Shown here: in pieces, positions 23,001 to 35,315 of the stretch
How the letters are laid out: each line of letters opens with the position of its first letter
Position numbering within the stretch: the stretch's first letter is position 1
Assembly: GCA_002205965.3 (NCBI GenBank)
Contig: NADL03000114.1
Span: forward strand, 186,001-250,000
Reading direction: 5' to 3'
From: Kappaphycus alvarezii
Lineage: Eukaryota > Rhodophyta > Florideophyceae > Gigartinales > Solieriaceae
DNA length: 64,000 bases
Made by a program: the position numbers and the translations under genes
The notes under the pieces: model-generated
What the model was told of the DNA's origin: nothing
Database searches by the model: none
Seen by the model: the letters and a program-made list of their open reading frames with translations, nothing else

Positions 23001-24560
23001 GGTCACCAAGGAAACTCGATTAGGGTGGGGAAATCGGTAGTTGTGGAGTCCTTCGACAACTACGAAGGGGTGAATCAGCAAGCTGATGCGTTGCAAAGGT
23101 GGAAAGGGAGCAAGTAGAACAAAAATATCGGTAGAGGAGTGAAATAGGGACAAGGAAACCGGAAGAAGGCAAGGAGAAAGAAAGGAAATGGGAGGCGGGC
23201 TGCTCGAGCCTGCACCGCAAGGTGGGCGAGTCAGCCGGCGCCAATTGAACTCCATTGAATCTCTTTCTTTTCCTCCCCTATCTCCTCCTATCGGTACAGG
23301 GTTTACCTTTATGTGGAAAGGAAAGGGCATCATGGAGGAGCAAGTACAGGTAAGGAGGTACTTCTTGGGGGTTGAGATGGTGGAGAGCACCGAATCAGCC
23401 GGGATAGACAGGCAAAGAAGGATCAGAATGACTATCCGGGGAACCAATGAGGGAACTAACGAAGGATGGGGCGTCTTTTGTGGTCCCGGAGAATAGTTTT
23501 GGAAAGGAAACGGAAGACTATACCTGTTCGGGGATGGCCTCGAGTGATTCGGTGTGACCGAAGTTTGGAAGGGCTGTGGGCAATCCAGATTGAGACCGAG
23601 AAGGTGGTCTAGAGCTGGCGCGGAATAAGTCTGATCGTGGCAGCCTTGAGAATTAGGTGGAAAACGGAAGATGAAAGTTAGAAGAGGGTGTCACGGGAGA
23701 TTTGCGGATAATTAAGGTGGGTTAGTGTGGGTTTGCTGGAGGAGATGAAGAGGAAGGTTGAGAGAGATGTTTGCAACGACACGCCAAAGGGTGCTCGCTG
23801 CGAGTGCAACAGCAGATTATCGGCACGTTGGCGCTTCTCAGAGGCAGGCGGGGATGGTTGAGGGCGTGCCGCAGTAGTTGATGGTTGAGAGGTTGGACTT
23901 AGGTCGGGAGGGGATGGCGTTGGTAGGAGGTAGGGTGGGGGAGTGTTAGAGTGGGGTTGAACTGCATATCAGCGCGCCCGTGGCGCACTGAGAGTTCTGT
24001 AATTTTATTGCATTAAGTGCGGGGGCGTGTGAGCGGTGTGAGCTCATTTAGTAATCTGGGGAGGGACTGTACTGCATCTCGCCAGTCTGTTAGAGTTAGG
24101 CATACTGTAGTTTACTCACCACCCGGCACAGTACAGTATATATAACATATATACTGTGCTGTGTCGAGGACACGGAAAAATAAAAGAAAACATTCTTCTT
24201 GGCCGAAAGGGAGGACAACAAAAATAAAGGATATTCACAAGCATCATTGTAGCGGACGAACAAGAGCGATTCCCGATGTGGTGCTCGATTATTCATTTAC
24301 TGTAACAGATAAGCTGGCTGATAGTCAGTCAACTTGTATGATGCTAGTGTCTATTCGACAAGTGTCATCAATTGATTTCATATGTATTTTGAAAATATTC
24401 TTTTCACGCCTTTTCTTCGATTTCTATTTTCCTTCACGTCTCTGCTACCTGTGCAAGGTTGCCGTTCAGAGCTTTCGCACGTTCACTGCCTCGTGAAACC
24501 CATTTACTCCTGTGCAAGATAGTTGTGGCGGATGTGCCTGAGTTTATTTGTGGTGTTATG
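23000..24560. other. No gene recognised; probable gypsy 3' flank
   Basis: G/A-rich plus-strand sequence to about 23,950 may be the 3' non-coding part or LTR of the gypsy element, but no matching 5' copy exists in the window to prove it. A 17-bp hairpin lies at 24,127-24,163. The 111-codon frame at 24,161-24,496 has no recognisable domain. Confidence 0.4.
24127..24163. repeat. 17-bp inverted repeat with TATATA centre
   Basis: Arms 24,127-24,143 and 24,147-24,163 pair at 16 of 17 positions around a 3-base loop (aac). The arms carry acagta and tatatat. Similar acagta/tactgta words are frequent across the whole window. Function unknown. Confidence 0.65.
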
Positions 24561-24744
24561 GTGGTAAATCTTTATGGGTTGTACAATGTCGGACAAAGGC
24601 GTGCGGAGGATATTCATAAATTAACTACGGATGCGGGCGGCGGTAAAAACCTGTCGCGCCTGCATTATTTGGAGACTAAAAGCGAAACGGGTAACGAAGT
24701 CACAGAGCTCCTGTTGAGGGGAGAAACTGCGACGGGAAGCAGCG
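24560..24744 (-). mobile_element. LINE 3' end fragment (lineage C, copy 2)
   Basis: The 185 bp closely match 49,090-49,275, the 3' end of the large lineage C LINE, in the same (minus) orientation. It begins at the same family terminus (ggtggt on the plus strand) and stops about 185 bp in, so it is an extremely 5'-truncated insertion. Confidence 0.8.
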
Positions 24745-24959
24745 GCGGTAGTGTTATACAGTAGCTGAAAATCAAAAAAATCAGATGCACCATACATTAT
24801 TTTTTAAAAAATTTTCAACACCCAAATCGTTTATTTCTTGTTCCCTCGAGCATCAGATGGGCATTTTTTTCGTCTGTCCTAGGTGGTGCACAGTTGGAGA
24901 TATTAACGATAATAGGATCTGAGCCAGTTGTCCACGCTATACGGTGATTTTAGGAGGAG

Positions 24960-26440
24960 CGTGGTGAATCGGCGGAGTATGCCCTCATAATCGATGACCT
25001 TCAAAAGGCTTTTAACTGGTAAATGGGGGGTTAATTTATTGTAGTAGATATGTGGGTTGGTATCCATTGTCAACTTGGTCAGCCACAGTGAGATTTTGAC
25101 GGAGGTCGAACATAGATTCCCGGAGCTCTTCCCTTGGGTCCACTACACGTACGCGGTAAACCGGGTCATCTATGGTGTGGGGATGATATTCTACGGAGCG
25201 TGGTTGGCGTGCAGCACGGGAATCCGCTGGGTCCACTTTAATTCTCCCTTGTGCTGCAAGAAGTGACACTGCAAGCAGTTACGCGGGAACTCCAAATCCC
25301 TCTGGAAAATGTGGGCGACACCACAGGCGGGCGTTCCCTACTCCTACATCTGTGGTACTTGACGATCGGTATATACTGTAGTTGGCACTCATGAAGCCAT
25401 TCGAACGGCACTACAGTTCCTCTCCTCCCAGGAGGTGCCCAGTTTAGGTTTTTGCCTCTGCATCGTACGTTTGCCTGCTTGTGGCCAACCATCCAGACCC
25501 TACCTGGTCAGCAGTCCTCCCGTATGAGCTTCGGCAGAACTATGACGACGTGACAAAAGTGCTCCGTGCTCCCATCGGGTCGGATCTAATCAGGGAGCGC
25601 GAGTTCACAACGCACGCCACTTCGTTACAGCCTCTCCTCAAATCCCCGTAACCCTGGAGGATACTCATGTAGCTCTCCACCTACTGCGGACCTGCTTTGG
25701 TGTATGTCGGACCAACTACCTTTTACGTGTAGTTCTCCCTAATTCCACTCTTGGGAGCTGCGGAATTCGACACCGCTGTTGAAAACAGGCTGCGGCGGAT
25801 GGTGGGCGGGGTTCTGGACGCCGACACTTTTTGGGAATTACAACTTCCTGTTGCGCCCTTTGAGCCACGCAAGCCAACATTTCTCATCGGACTCCCTCCG
25901 CTAAGCTGACTGCGGCGGCTGCCTTCCTTTCCTCCGTGTTCCTAACAAGTGCCCTGTGCTCTACCCTTCTCGCTGTACTACCGAACACTGCTCTCCAATC
26001 TTAAACATCTGCAGTTCGGGCTAATGACGAGTGGAAGAGCAAGTGACACCAGAGAAGGTTCTCCAGTTCACGGCAATAGACTCAAGGCAACGGTTTGGGC
26101 AGGGGCAACTCGCTCGCCCAGTTGAGTAGAAGGCCTTGGACGCCACACAGGGGAATGAGAGGCCCGCGGCATTTGGAGTCTTGGTGATAGTGGATGGTTG
26201 CAAAGACTGGCTTTCATGCCACCAGGCTCTTGGCTTCGGCACCTACCTCTCGAACCGCAATTATAAGAAGCGGTTGCAGTTTCAGGGCACCACTTCTTCC
26301 TCCCGCTTCAAAACGCCACAAGGGGAAATGCCTATGGCACGACTCGCAAGAACGGTTGCTTGTCGCAGACCTCTCCAAAGCCACCCAGAACCCTGTCCTC
26401 GAGCCCCCGGCGTCGGTGAGAGCAATTACGTATAGCGCCT
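24960..26440 (+). pseudogene. LINE reverse transcriptase remnant (lineage B, copy 2)
   Basis: This copy is parallel to the 1.4-3.3 kb LINE but far more decayed. DDLQKAFN (about 24,995) matches DLKNAFN. After a 48-bp interruption, LVSHSEI and ELFPWVHYTY (about 25,065-25,155) match the same region of copy 1. LLLHLWY (about 25,340) corresponds to the stretch before the active-site box, which is itself lost. The LSNRNYKKRLQF segment (about 26,245) corresponds to the region before the Cys/His cluster. No frame is open for more than about 100 codons. Stops and frameshifts are numerous. Confidence 0.7.
25019..25066 (+). repeat. 48-bp dispersed short repeat, copy 2, inside LINE B2
   Basis: This interrupts LINE coding sequence directly after the AFN codons of RT motif A and is about 90% identical to 289-337. 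The aac before it and the gtcaac after it suggest a very short target duplication. It begins GT but does not end AG, so it is not a standard spliceosomal intron. Confidence 0.6.
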
Positions 26441-26589
26441 GATAGCAAGACTTCTATTGAGAGTCGAAGGCATCCGCAGCAGGGATTCGCGTAGTGGACG
26501 ATAGACAGGCTGATGACTGAGATGCGTAAAAGAAACAGCTGCACTATTCTATTTTTGATAATATTGCCTAATTACCCATGTAATTAACG

Positions 26590-26705
26590 GATGCATATAC
26601 AACTGACATGGAGCCGCGACAGCGCGAAACGCCGACAGTTGTGTATGACAACTGCGCTGGAGCCCCTTATCATGTTCACTCATTATGTTGAAATCATTAG
26701 AGAGA
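26590..26705 (-). repeat. Internal (A2-type) repeat of the old DIRS element
   Basis: This is a second diverged copy of the same block, gtgaacatgataaggggct on the minus strand. It places an A2 repeat downstream of the recombinase region, as expected for split direct repeats. Confidence 0.65.
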
Positions 26706-29700
26706 ATGAAAAAATTAAAGAAATCCAAAAAGTACGGGAAATACAAGGACCGTAGTGAGTGTACAATACGTGGCTGGGGAAAAGAATAAATAATCACGCT
26801 GCAACACAAGTGCATCAAAATACAACTCGCGGAAGGTTCTTCCTTCAGACCAGTCGAACCAAATATTCATTCGATACTTTTGAAAGCAAGTGTCCGCACA
26901 CTTTAGAGCGTTTCTCACGAAAATTAAATGAGAAGTCCAGGTAACTAAATGTTGCGGAGCGATTGGAACTTTCGTGAGGCAGAACTGGAGCCATAATGTT
27001 ATCGTGCGGGCACTATTTGAAAATCTCGTTCCAGAGTAATAATTAATTCTATAGTAATATTTCCGACGTGTTGTACTGCAAAATATCATCAGGTAGATAC
27101 CACTTGAGGTAGAACTGGAATTACTTGCCTACGGAGGGGTCTGTTCCACGCGTTGTTTATTCTTGTGAAGGGCAATTTCAATGCTGATTGTATCTTGAGA
27201 GGCAGTGATATTGTTCAGTTGTAGGGACAAAACGGCTTCTTCAAGTTTTCAGAAATCCTAGCTTAATAACATAGCAAAAGCGTTTCGCAGAAATTCTAAG
27301 TTCTAATTTAGAGCTATGAATGCAGCAGTGAATATATTTTAGGCCACAGGGCTCGGAAACGACCAAGGCTTCATTGTTTGATCAAAATTGTTGAGTAACA
27401 AGCGATCACGGTCACCTTTTAGATAGACATAAACGGCCAATTTCACCAAACGTGTGAAACTAAGGGAGCGGGCTATATGGTATGAGCGGTTTTGACGGCT
27501 CATATAAAGTTTGATATAGAACTGAGCCTGCCCTTGTTGAATAGCAAACTTAGAGTAAACTAGAACTATTTTTTGATGATAACGTATCGATACCATTCTT
27601 AGAACTAAATATCGTCTACTTTTTCTAAAATATTTTACCGTGATTTCCAATTGTCTGACACTATAGCCTTTTGCGTCAGCTGCTTGATAACCGTTCAACC
27701 ATTATTTCCGCAATACACAACCTACATTGAATAGACTGCTGCTGCGCGTCTGCTAATGGTAGCGCTGCTACTTCTTCCATGGGATTTTATACACAGCGAT
27801 ATTCCACGGAGGCAAAGGAATTTAACCTGCGAAAATTCAGGTTTAAGTTGGGGGCCCAGTGGTCCGTACTATCATCCCTCAGGCCCTTTTGGGTGGTCAT
27901 ACAGTACCAAGATTAATAGTGAGTGACAATCGAAAATTGCTCTTACTGTAGAGTAAAGTACCTACTGTTAGCAGTGCGCCAACATGAAAAAAATTGAATC
28001 AAAAGAGATCACTTTAATCAGCTCTGCCGCTTGCAGTACAGTAGGAGTTCCAACTGCATTAAAGTGGATTCCGAAAGTTTGACTGCTTGCGCACATATTG
28101 GCTTAGATCGTCTATACCAAGGTATCAATGACATCCAAATTCGCTTTTGAAACAATGGCATACCTTGTTGAGACGGTCTACAAAGGGATCCAACTCTAGA
28201 TGGAACTCTTTTAGCACCGATCGGATGGTGGCGGTGATGATTCTGCAGTCGTCCGACGTGAGAAATATCGAGATGCTATCTGCGAAGCAATTGAACGTAG
28301 AGGGTAGGTATCGTAACTCGATTGAAACTTTAAGACGAGTCAAAAAACAGTGTAACACTCGAAGTTCTTGCATAAACTGGTGGGATTTCGTAGTTATAGC
28401 GTTCAGGAGGAATAAAAAACTTGGTTGTCTTCCCATACCCGTAGATGAATCCTGGATTTCAACATCTTAGCGAAAGATCGAATTCCGTCCGTTACTACAC
28501 AAAGCTCGAGAAAGATGATCGCGCTTACTCGTAGGACGGGATTCCAGAGAGCCCAAGCCTCCCAACTCATTGGCGTGCTATCAAGTATCAACCCTTCCCG
28601 ATTGAAGTAAAGGCGTCGACTTTTAAGGCTAGACTAATAGATGGGGTGAAATGGGCCTCTCTGGCTGAGGTTTGCTCAGGTTATGGTAGTGGTCGAGACC
28701 CTTGTTGACGGATTGTAAAAGCCCGGCAATGTTGCAAGACTTGGTCACGCTCTGCTTGAGCGAGTCGTATCGGGATCGAGTATAGAATCGGGCGAAAGGT
28801 ATTTTGATCGTAAATGAGATCACCACTCCTGCGAAGTGGCGTAAAAATGAGAGTTGACCAGTCGGCAACTTCAGTGTGCCTGCTCAAAAATGCTGTGAGA
28901 TACCCTGAATATTTTCCATATATCTAGCTAAAATTTCGCAAACCATGCAAGTCGAGTTCAGTACGGATCCCAATTGTTCTAATTGTTCTATACGTTGCGG
29001 TGCTTCGCGATTCCCTTCTTCCTTTCGTTGCAGTCCACATGCGGTGTAGAAGACGGTCAATCTCTAAACGGGCCTTTCGTAGAGGAGAACGACATCTGGT
29101 ATCTACTAAGATGTCTTTTATGTTCGTTTTAATGCGCAGTAGTAAATGATTTCGAGAGAATCTAATCAGAGGGCTCATGAATTTGAAGAAGTAGGCTGGA
29201 GATATTTTAAAACCAAACAGTAGCGCGATACAACGAAAGTAAATAGTTTAAGACTTGGGAAAGAAGCAATTGCGGATGAATGGGTGCAACTGTAAGTGTT
29301 GGTATCTTTTCGCCATACTGAAAGAGAAAATACAGCAGTTCTACTTGCGCTCCAATGCCAACGCTTACCAAGTCTCTATATTGAAGTGAATTCGTGGAAC
29401 CTAAATTGACTTTTTCGACAAATTCACAACCACCAGCTGCTTTCCACAAGATACTGCCAAGCGGTCTAAATTGGGTAGCCGTGATTGGGTAGGGTGAAAA
29501 TGTTTGCAATGGTAGAGCTTTTGTATCTTCAACGGTATAAGTCATACCGAATCGCTTATTAGGAGAAGACAAACACAGGCAAGAGACTGCGAAGTCGGTC
29601 GCTTTACTTGCGATTCGTCTTGTTATCGGAGGAAGCGGGGTACTTTGCGCTCCTCTTTTTCTAAGACTTCCTCCAGACACTGCTTGCTGCTTGTTCAACG

Positions 29701-30689
29701 CTTTTACATAGGAATGTGAATATTAGTAAACTTGTGGGCGGTAGAGCTCGGACGAAAACAGTAAATCGTCCTCACTCAAATACTTCTGTAGCAGATACTT
29801 CTGTGGCCAGATTGGTTCTGACTTACCGCATTCGAAAGAATCAGAGAATAAGTACTCACATTCGAGGAGATCATTTTACAAAGACAAAATGAAATGTGTA
29901 GCACAGAGGAAACTTCTGTGGCAGCCTCAATGTCTTTGGGCACAATTGCATCGGTGAATTGGTGGGCACAGACGATCTCGTTCTTGCAGTTGCTCCCAAT
30001 ACTGCAGATGATTTCGGCTTCCCAACTATCTCTTTGATCAGCGAAATTGATGCTTTCTAGAAGGCCCTCTGGTTAGGAGATGAACATGGTAGCGGAAAAC
30101 GCCGTAACTTTCAGCGGCTTCTCGAACTTGTAGAGCTGACCTGTAGCGCCGTAAGCTATTCTCACAGCGAAAACTTCGCCAGCATGTTCAGCAGTAGGAA
30201 GTGGCATTTTCAACTACATTTTTCTCTTTTCGAAAGTCTCGTAGACGGATAAAGGCTTGAAGAGAGAGTTTGGTGGTGACTTCGCGACGCCAGAAGGGTC
30301 CTAAGCGGCGACAGAAGCGACAAAGGCAGCGAATATAATCCCAGGATTGAATAGTTGGAGATTTCGCAGAGTTTTTCGCTGCTTCATGCAATCATGTGCT
30401 CCAGATTAAGACATCTGGAGGTATCTAATGACTAGGAAGCGGAAAAGTCAGCATCCGAAATTGGAGAAATAATGCTAAGTTTTGTTGAAATTCCACTTAA
30501 ACGTTAATTCCTCTAGAGCTTGTTCGAGGAATGAGTATAAACGACAACCTGAGGTACTAGGAGTTGCAGAAGAGGTTTCTTATTTGGTTTACTGTAGTTC
30601 CGTTCGACTGGTTATGGTCACGCACTAATTCTTTGAACAGCAGTAAGCTACCTACGCGGCCTTATCTTGAGGCCTTTACAATGGAACTG

Positions 30690-30802
30690 TTGCATATGCA
30701 ACTGTCATACAACCGTGATAGCGTGACCTGCTGAGAGTTGTGAATCAGAGCCAATTTGAAGTCCCTTATCATATTCACATATCATTTTGCGATCAATCCA
30801 CC
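30690..30802 (-). repeat. Left (A1-type) repeat of the old DIRS element
   Basis: Its reverse complement begins ggtggattgatcg and continues gtgaatatgataa, parallel to the first 150 bp of the young element at 42,606. Divergence is high, but the order of words is conserved. Confidence 0.7.
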
Positions 30803-31019
30803 AGAGAAAATCTCTTAATTGACAGCTTAATACTGTGAATATTATGTCATCTGTTGCTCATTCCTTAGCTACTTTGTAAAAGAAGAAAAGAGAAAGATTT
30901 TATTTGACTATTTGAAAGCAAGTTAATTATACAGCATTAAAAAATATCGTGATGTATCTTCCGCACACGAATTGTCCAACATGGAATTCTCGATGACTGA
31001 GCCAAATGGGGTCTTTCAG

Positions 31020-31140
31020 AGAACGTATTTCCTCCCCCATTACTTTGTCGGTACAACTTTTTAGTGGATTGAAGTTGTCAAATTTAGGATATATCGAAAA
31101 TATATTCCAACAATAATAACACTCAAAACTTCCCCCTTTC
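31020..31140 (-). repeat. R-family dispersed repeat copy
   Basis: Read on the minus strand it gives gaaagggggaag, TGTTGGAATATA, then gtaccgacaaagtaatgggg, matching the R core word for word but with substitutions. Its closest partner is 53,275-53,425. Confidence 0.6.
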
Positions 31141-31437
31141 GGAATGAGTGCTGCTGCATATCACGTCAAAGTTTGGGGGCGTGGAGCGAAGTAGATGTCA
31201 TCCATGGTGGTCTGGGCAGAGAAGGACTGAAGAGAGATGGACGTCCGGCTAGAGTTACTATCTCCGGACGTGATAGATAGAGCTCTCGCGAGGGTAGCAA
31301 GCTTGGCCCAAAGGCGACCAAGAAGCATATGTTGACGGTGAACAGAGCTGTCAGCACCTGGACAAACAGTGGCACGGTGACCAACGATATCAAGGACATG
31401 GAATATTAGAGAGAGGTGAAGCTGAAAGAGGATTGTC

Positions 31438-31630
31438 CGGCGCCCGGGAATATTGGCCATTCGAGGCGAGAACAGTGAAGCGTCAGATCTCCGGAGGGAT
31501 TCAAACGCGAATTAGAATTACAATCAATCACAGAGCGCCCGGAATATTGGCCATTCGAGGCGAGAAAACAGTGAAGCGTCAGATCTCGGGAGGGATTCAA
31601 ACGCGAATTAGAATTACAATCAATCACAGG
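31438..31630. repeat. 94-bp tandem duplication
   Basis: The segment starting gcgcccggaatattgg occurs at 31,438 and again at 31,533, with only a few differences, ending tacaatcaatcacag in both. The copies are head to tail. Confidence 0.85.
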
Positions 31631-31923
31631 GAAATTTTTCACGCCATAATTCCAATAAAGATGTATTTATCTCTGCATTACGTGCATTATACGGCGGCCG
31701 AAGATCTTTCCCGATGTTTGGCGAAAGGTTCTTCATAAACGAACTGTACACACTATACCTCCAGAATCTTGTCAGATATGCGTGTGTGTCAGCTAAGATA
31801 CTCAGTTCGAGGAGTTCTACCTCATCAAGGGTCCTTCCAAGGACTTGTTCAGGAGTGTTCCATCGATCGCTAGTCTAATTTTGTGCTGCTTTACTCGTTA
31901 TACAACATTTATCCCTGTCACAG

Positions 31924-34900
31924 TTGTGTTGCACAGTTAAATTGACAATTTTTGCAATGGAAGAATCTGCAAAGGTCAAGATTAGGCCGTTGGACTCCAA
32001 GTCGGATTATACTCCGAGGCGCATTCGCGTCGAAACTGCCCGTGACGCAAATAATCTCAATGATGCCCTAGAAAATGAGAGAGCTCCTGTGAATAACAGA
32101 TCCGAAGCCGAATTTAGAAATTTCAAAAAGAAGCAAAGGTTGGCCAGCAAAATCATTATAAATGCACTCATTCACAAAACATTGCGTGTCGTGTTGTCAG
32201 TTGTTGGAAATCCGTGTAAGATGCTAGGAAAGCTAGACCATGATACGATTCCAAGTGCACCGCCTCAAGAATCTCATCCATGACTGAGCTACTATCGCTA
32301 CGTTACAGTGATATCTCACACAATTTGTCAGGACACATTGATAAATGGGCGCTCTGCTGGAGAAGCTAAAGACAATGGGCTCAAGTTTCAATAAAGTTAT
32401 GGCCGTTGATAGTCTTATTGCGTCCATTGAGGCGGATATCCGGTTACGGCCGCAATTAAGACTCTCGCAGAGGAGAGGGTCAACTGGGAAAACATCAGTG
32501 CCAGAATCATTGAAGAGAAACAGACTCTCATTGCTGGAAAGAAAAGCACAGATCGAGAAAATATCGGAATACCTAACGACCGGAAATATCAGAATTGCGA
32601 AAAGACAAATTATACCACGGCAAGCTGTTTTCTGAATCCACTTAGCCCCAGGAACAAGCTCAAAATTCCTGGCGAGTTCATGAATCAACAAAAAGGCAAA
32701 GGTTCTTTAGACTCGCATGCGAAGACATGGACTGAGCTTTAAGTATGATGGTAGGAACACAAATAAGCCTGTGAAGTTTAGGAAACGTGGAGAAACTGAA
32801 CATGCTATGTCTGGCAATGCAAACGTAATCTTTAACAATAATAAAGCTACTTCAATAAATGAGTAACTCATGCTGGACTCAGGGACAACATCCCGCATGA
32901 CGCCCAACACATACATTGTCGATGAAGCTGAGAAATGCCAAGTTTCCATCCTACTTTGTTACGACTTCAGAGTAGTTGCAGATCATCGAGACACCCGCTG
33001 GGTATCATTATCAGGAGAGAAGGGATCACTAATGTGTCCATCAGCAACAGAATTGTTGCTCCTAGTCTCCCAATGAGTCTTCATTCGATTCTTGCTTTGC
33101 ATCTAAATTCATTTGTACCTTATTCGGTCCACAAAAGGCATTAATCATCGATACTTGACGACTTTCGCATGTTTGGGTATGTGCCGAGACAGGATGATGG
33201 ACAGTACTACATTGGAAGACCGGCAGGACAGCACCTGCAATATGGATATTACCGAGAATAAAATCTGTACTTAGCGTGCGATAATGGCTGTTGGTAGGTC
33301 TGCTCTCTTTTCAGAACCTAATGAAGTTATCGTTCCTACCGCCGAGAGCTTGAACATGATATATCAACTAGTACCATCACAGATCGCGATACATCTTCGA
33401 GCAGTTCTTTTGTCTCTACGACGATTCGTCAGAAGATTTACGTACAATTATCTTTGGGTCACATAGTAGATCATTTGAAAGAACGGACTGTATTGGAAAT
33501 AAAGACCAAGAAACCGATTCAAACATCGAGTATTGTCCTGAAGAACGTGAAGAAAAGGGACAAAAGACTGATCTTGAATCTAATATCTCACCCACCAACA
33601 AAAAAAGGAGAAGGTGCGCAAACAAACTATGTGACAACTTGGCACGATCGCGTTGCCCATGTGGGCACACAAGACACTATTTGTCAATTAATTGCATCTG
33701 ATGATTTGCTAAAGCCACCTTTACTAAACCATAGTGTGTACACTGTCCAACCGGTAAGTAAAGGAAGATATTAAACGGTTCCCTCATTAAGGCATTGCAG
33801 CATTGACATATACATGTTGATGTGAAAGGACAGGTCAATCAAGGGTCACACGCAGGTCATCTTTATTTTGCGGCCATCACAGATGATCGCTCTCGTCTCC
33901 GAATCGCCTCACTATTAAAGACTAAAGGAAATGCAAGTACTTTTGTACTTGGATCTGTTCGTAAGCTTGAGCGACAGTGTGGACACCTTGTAAGGTCATG
34001 CAATTTTGATGGTGGTGGAGGGTTCCATAAGGGTGCAGACGCACTTGAAGCCGAGGGTTTGAACACATCAACAACCACTCCGACAACTTCCTCCTCCAGT
34101 GGACTCGCCGAGCGTACTTATGATGTAATCCTGTCACTCGCTCGTACTTTACTCGGTCAAGCAAGGCTTCCTTTGAGGTACTGGCCCGAGGCAGCTGAAC
34201 ATTTCGTGCAGGCTCAGAATATAATTCCCCATTCAGTTACTAAGTAAATACCCCATCACATTATGTTCGGAGAATCATCTCTATGTCTTAAACACATTCG
34301 ACCTTTCGGTTGCCTTGTAAGGTATAAACCCACTGTCAAGCGCTTTCCAGCCTTTGAGAAGCAAACAAGAGATGGAATTCTACTATGTCATGTTCAAGGT
34401 GGTGCTTTCAAGATTACTACCATTGGAAATATCATTCGCTCTAAACATGTCAAGTTTGATTAATCATCATTTCAAGGTTATAGTGTAGTTGCCAACAGCA
34501 ATGCGGCCACAAAAGTACACGAATCATACTTAGATTCTACTACTGATACAACGAATTCTGTGGAGGTTAAACTTTAATCGTTTAATACTAGTGATATGCA
34601 GGGTGCAGGAAAACATAGGACAAGTGATATACAATCTAACAGTACCAATTTTACTGATCTTCTTATATATGTAAGAAGATCAGTAAAATTGGTGTTCCTG
34701 CTGAGCCAAGTGAAGCTGGCTTCGTAATTGGTCCTGAAGTTTTACAGCAACTCGAGCAAGCCAGCAGCGAAGCAGGCTCCCAAAACACTTCCCCCTATAA
34801 TGTAAGGCAGTTGAATTCTGTCAAATACTCGTTCACTGCTCCTCCGGCTGCCGTCATTACATTTGACTAACGGACCGTTAAGAAAGCTCTCGACTCAACA

Positions 34901-35112
34901 GAAGCCTCTTATTGGATTGATACTATCAATGAGGAGTTCGCTACCCTGATGGAAGCTTCTCCCTACGTCGATGACAATGAAATTCTACCAGATGCGGAGG
35001 TAATACCGTCTGGTGTGACATTACGCTTGTAAGGTGACCAACGAACCAAACCTACGATACTCAGAGGACGACTAGTCGCTGGAGGAAATTTTCAGAACCG
35101 ACGTCACATATC
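31924..35112 (+). mobile_element. Ty1/copia LTR retrotransposon, 3'-truncated (fossil)
   Basis: Plus-strand order is Gag (about 31,957-32,690), a protease-like region (about 32,870), a GAG-pre-integrase segment (WHDRVAHVGTQDT, about 33,640), an integrase core (ITDDRSR near 33,880; SGLAERTYDVILSLARTLL near 34,100) and the beginning of reverse transcriptase (TVKKALDSTEASYW, about 34,880; GRLVAGGNF, about 35,065). Integrase ahead of RT defines Ty1/copia. The RT active site and RNase H are absent because the element stops near 35,112. It is broken, with perhaps ten breaks in what remains. LTRs were not found. Confidence 0.85.
34644..34693. repeat. Perfect 22-bp inverted repeat
   Basis: Arms 34,644-34,665 and 34,672-34,693 are exact reverse complements around a 6-base loop. 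It lies in the copia element between the integrase and RT regions. Confidence 0.85.
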
Positions 35113-35117
35113 TACAG

Positions 35118-35315
35118 TTGAAGTTGCGCTAAGGTCGCGGTTCGAATCCCGCTGTTACACTTATTTGGATATTTGTTCCAGACATTACTGTAATAGTCTG
35201 TGTAAGCCCTGAACCCCTCGACAAGCATCTCGTTGTGCCTCTGAGCGAGGGAAGTGTTGATATATATATATTGTGTTCTGCTCAGATGCAGAAGAGCCAG
35301 CGAATGTGACTCAGT
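35118..35315 (+). repeat. tRNA-derived (SINE-like) fragments
   Basis: At 35,118-35,157 the sequence looks like the 3' half of a tRNA: an anticodon-loop-like TTGAAGT, then a T-arm with ggttcgaatccc (B box), then ctgttac. At about 35,295-35,320, tgactcagtggttagtg looks like a D-arm (A box). The order B box then A box, 160 bp apart, fits two abutting partial SINE copies. It does not fit one functional tRNA gene. The T-stem is imperfect. Confidence 0.4.

Larger units (their letters stand above)
26590..30802 (-). mobile_element. Old DIRS-type (PAT/Ngaro-like) element (fossil)
   Basis: The minus strand carries, in order from the right, a left repeat (about 30,690-30,802), a Gag-like tail with NKQQA (about 29,690), RT fragments (about 28,900-29,250), RNase H fragments with MQELRVLH (about 28,370), and tyrosine-recombinase fragments with GDRDR (about 27,410) and TSARTITLWLQF-like sequence (about 27,010). 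A second copy of the left repeat lies at about 26,590-26,705. The same parts, recognisably homologous, make up the younger element at 42,606-47,869. It is heavily broken, with dozens of breaks, and clearly much older. Only the end at about 30,802 can be placed with fair precision. Confidence 0.85.
30803..31923. other. Mixed repeat fragments, no host gene
   Basis: This contains an R-family copy (31,020-31,140, minus), a minus-strand frame at 31,161-31,460 with a zinc-knuckle-like GHRATVCP that may be a Gag scrap, and a 94-bp tandem duplication. The 31,728-31,790 segment shares about 50 bp with 51,690-51,740. Confidence 0.45.

Noticed and set aside
23989-24110. Left or right gypsy LTR
   Set aside because: No second copy exists in the window and no TG...CA ends with target duplication could be paired.
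25019-25066. Spliceosomal intron in the LINE
   Set aside because: It starts GT but has no AG at the expected end, and the same sequence occurs outside any gene at 289-337.
35118-35157. Functional tRNA gene
   Set aside because: Only a 3' half is present, the T-stem mispairs and no 5' half lies upstream; that position is copia RT sequence.
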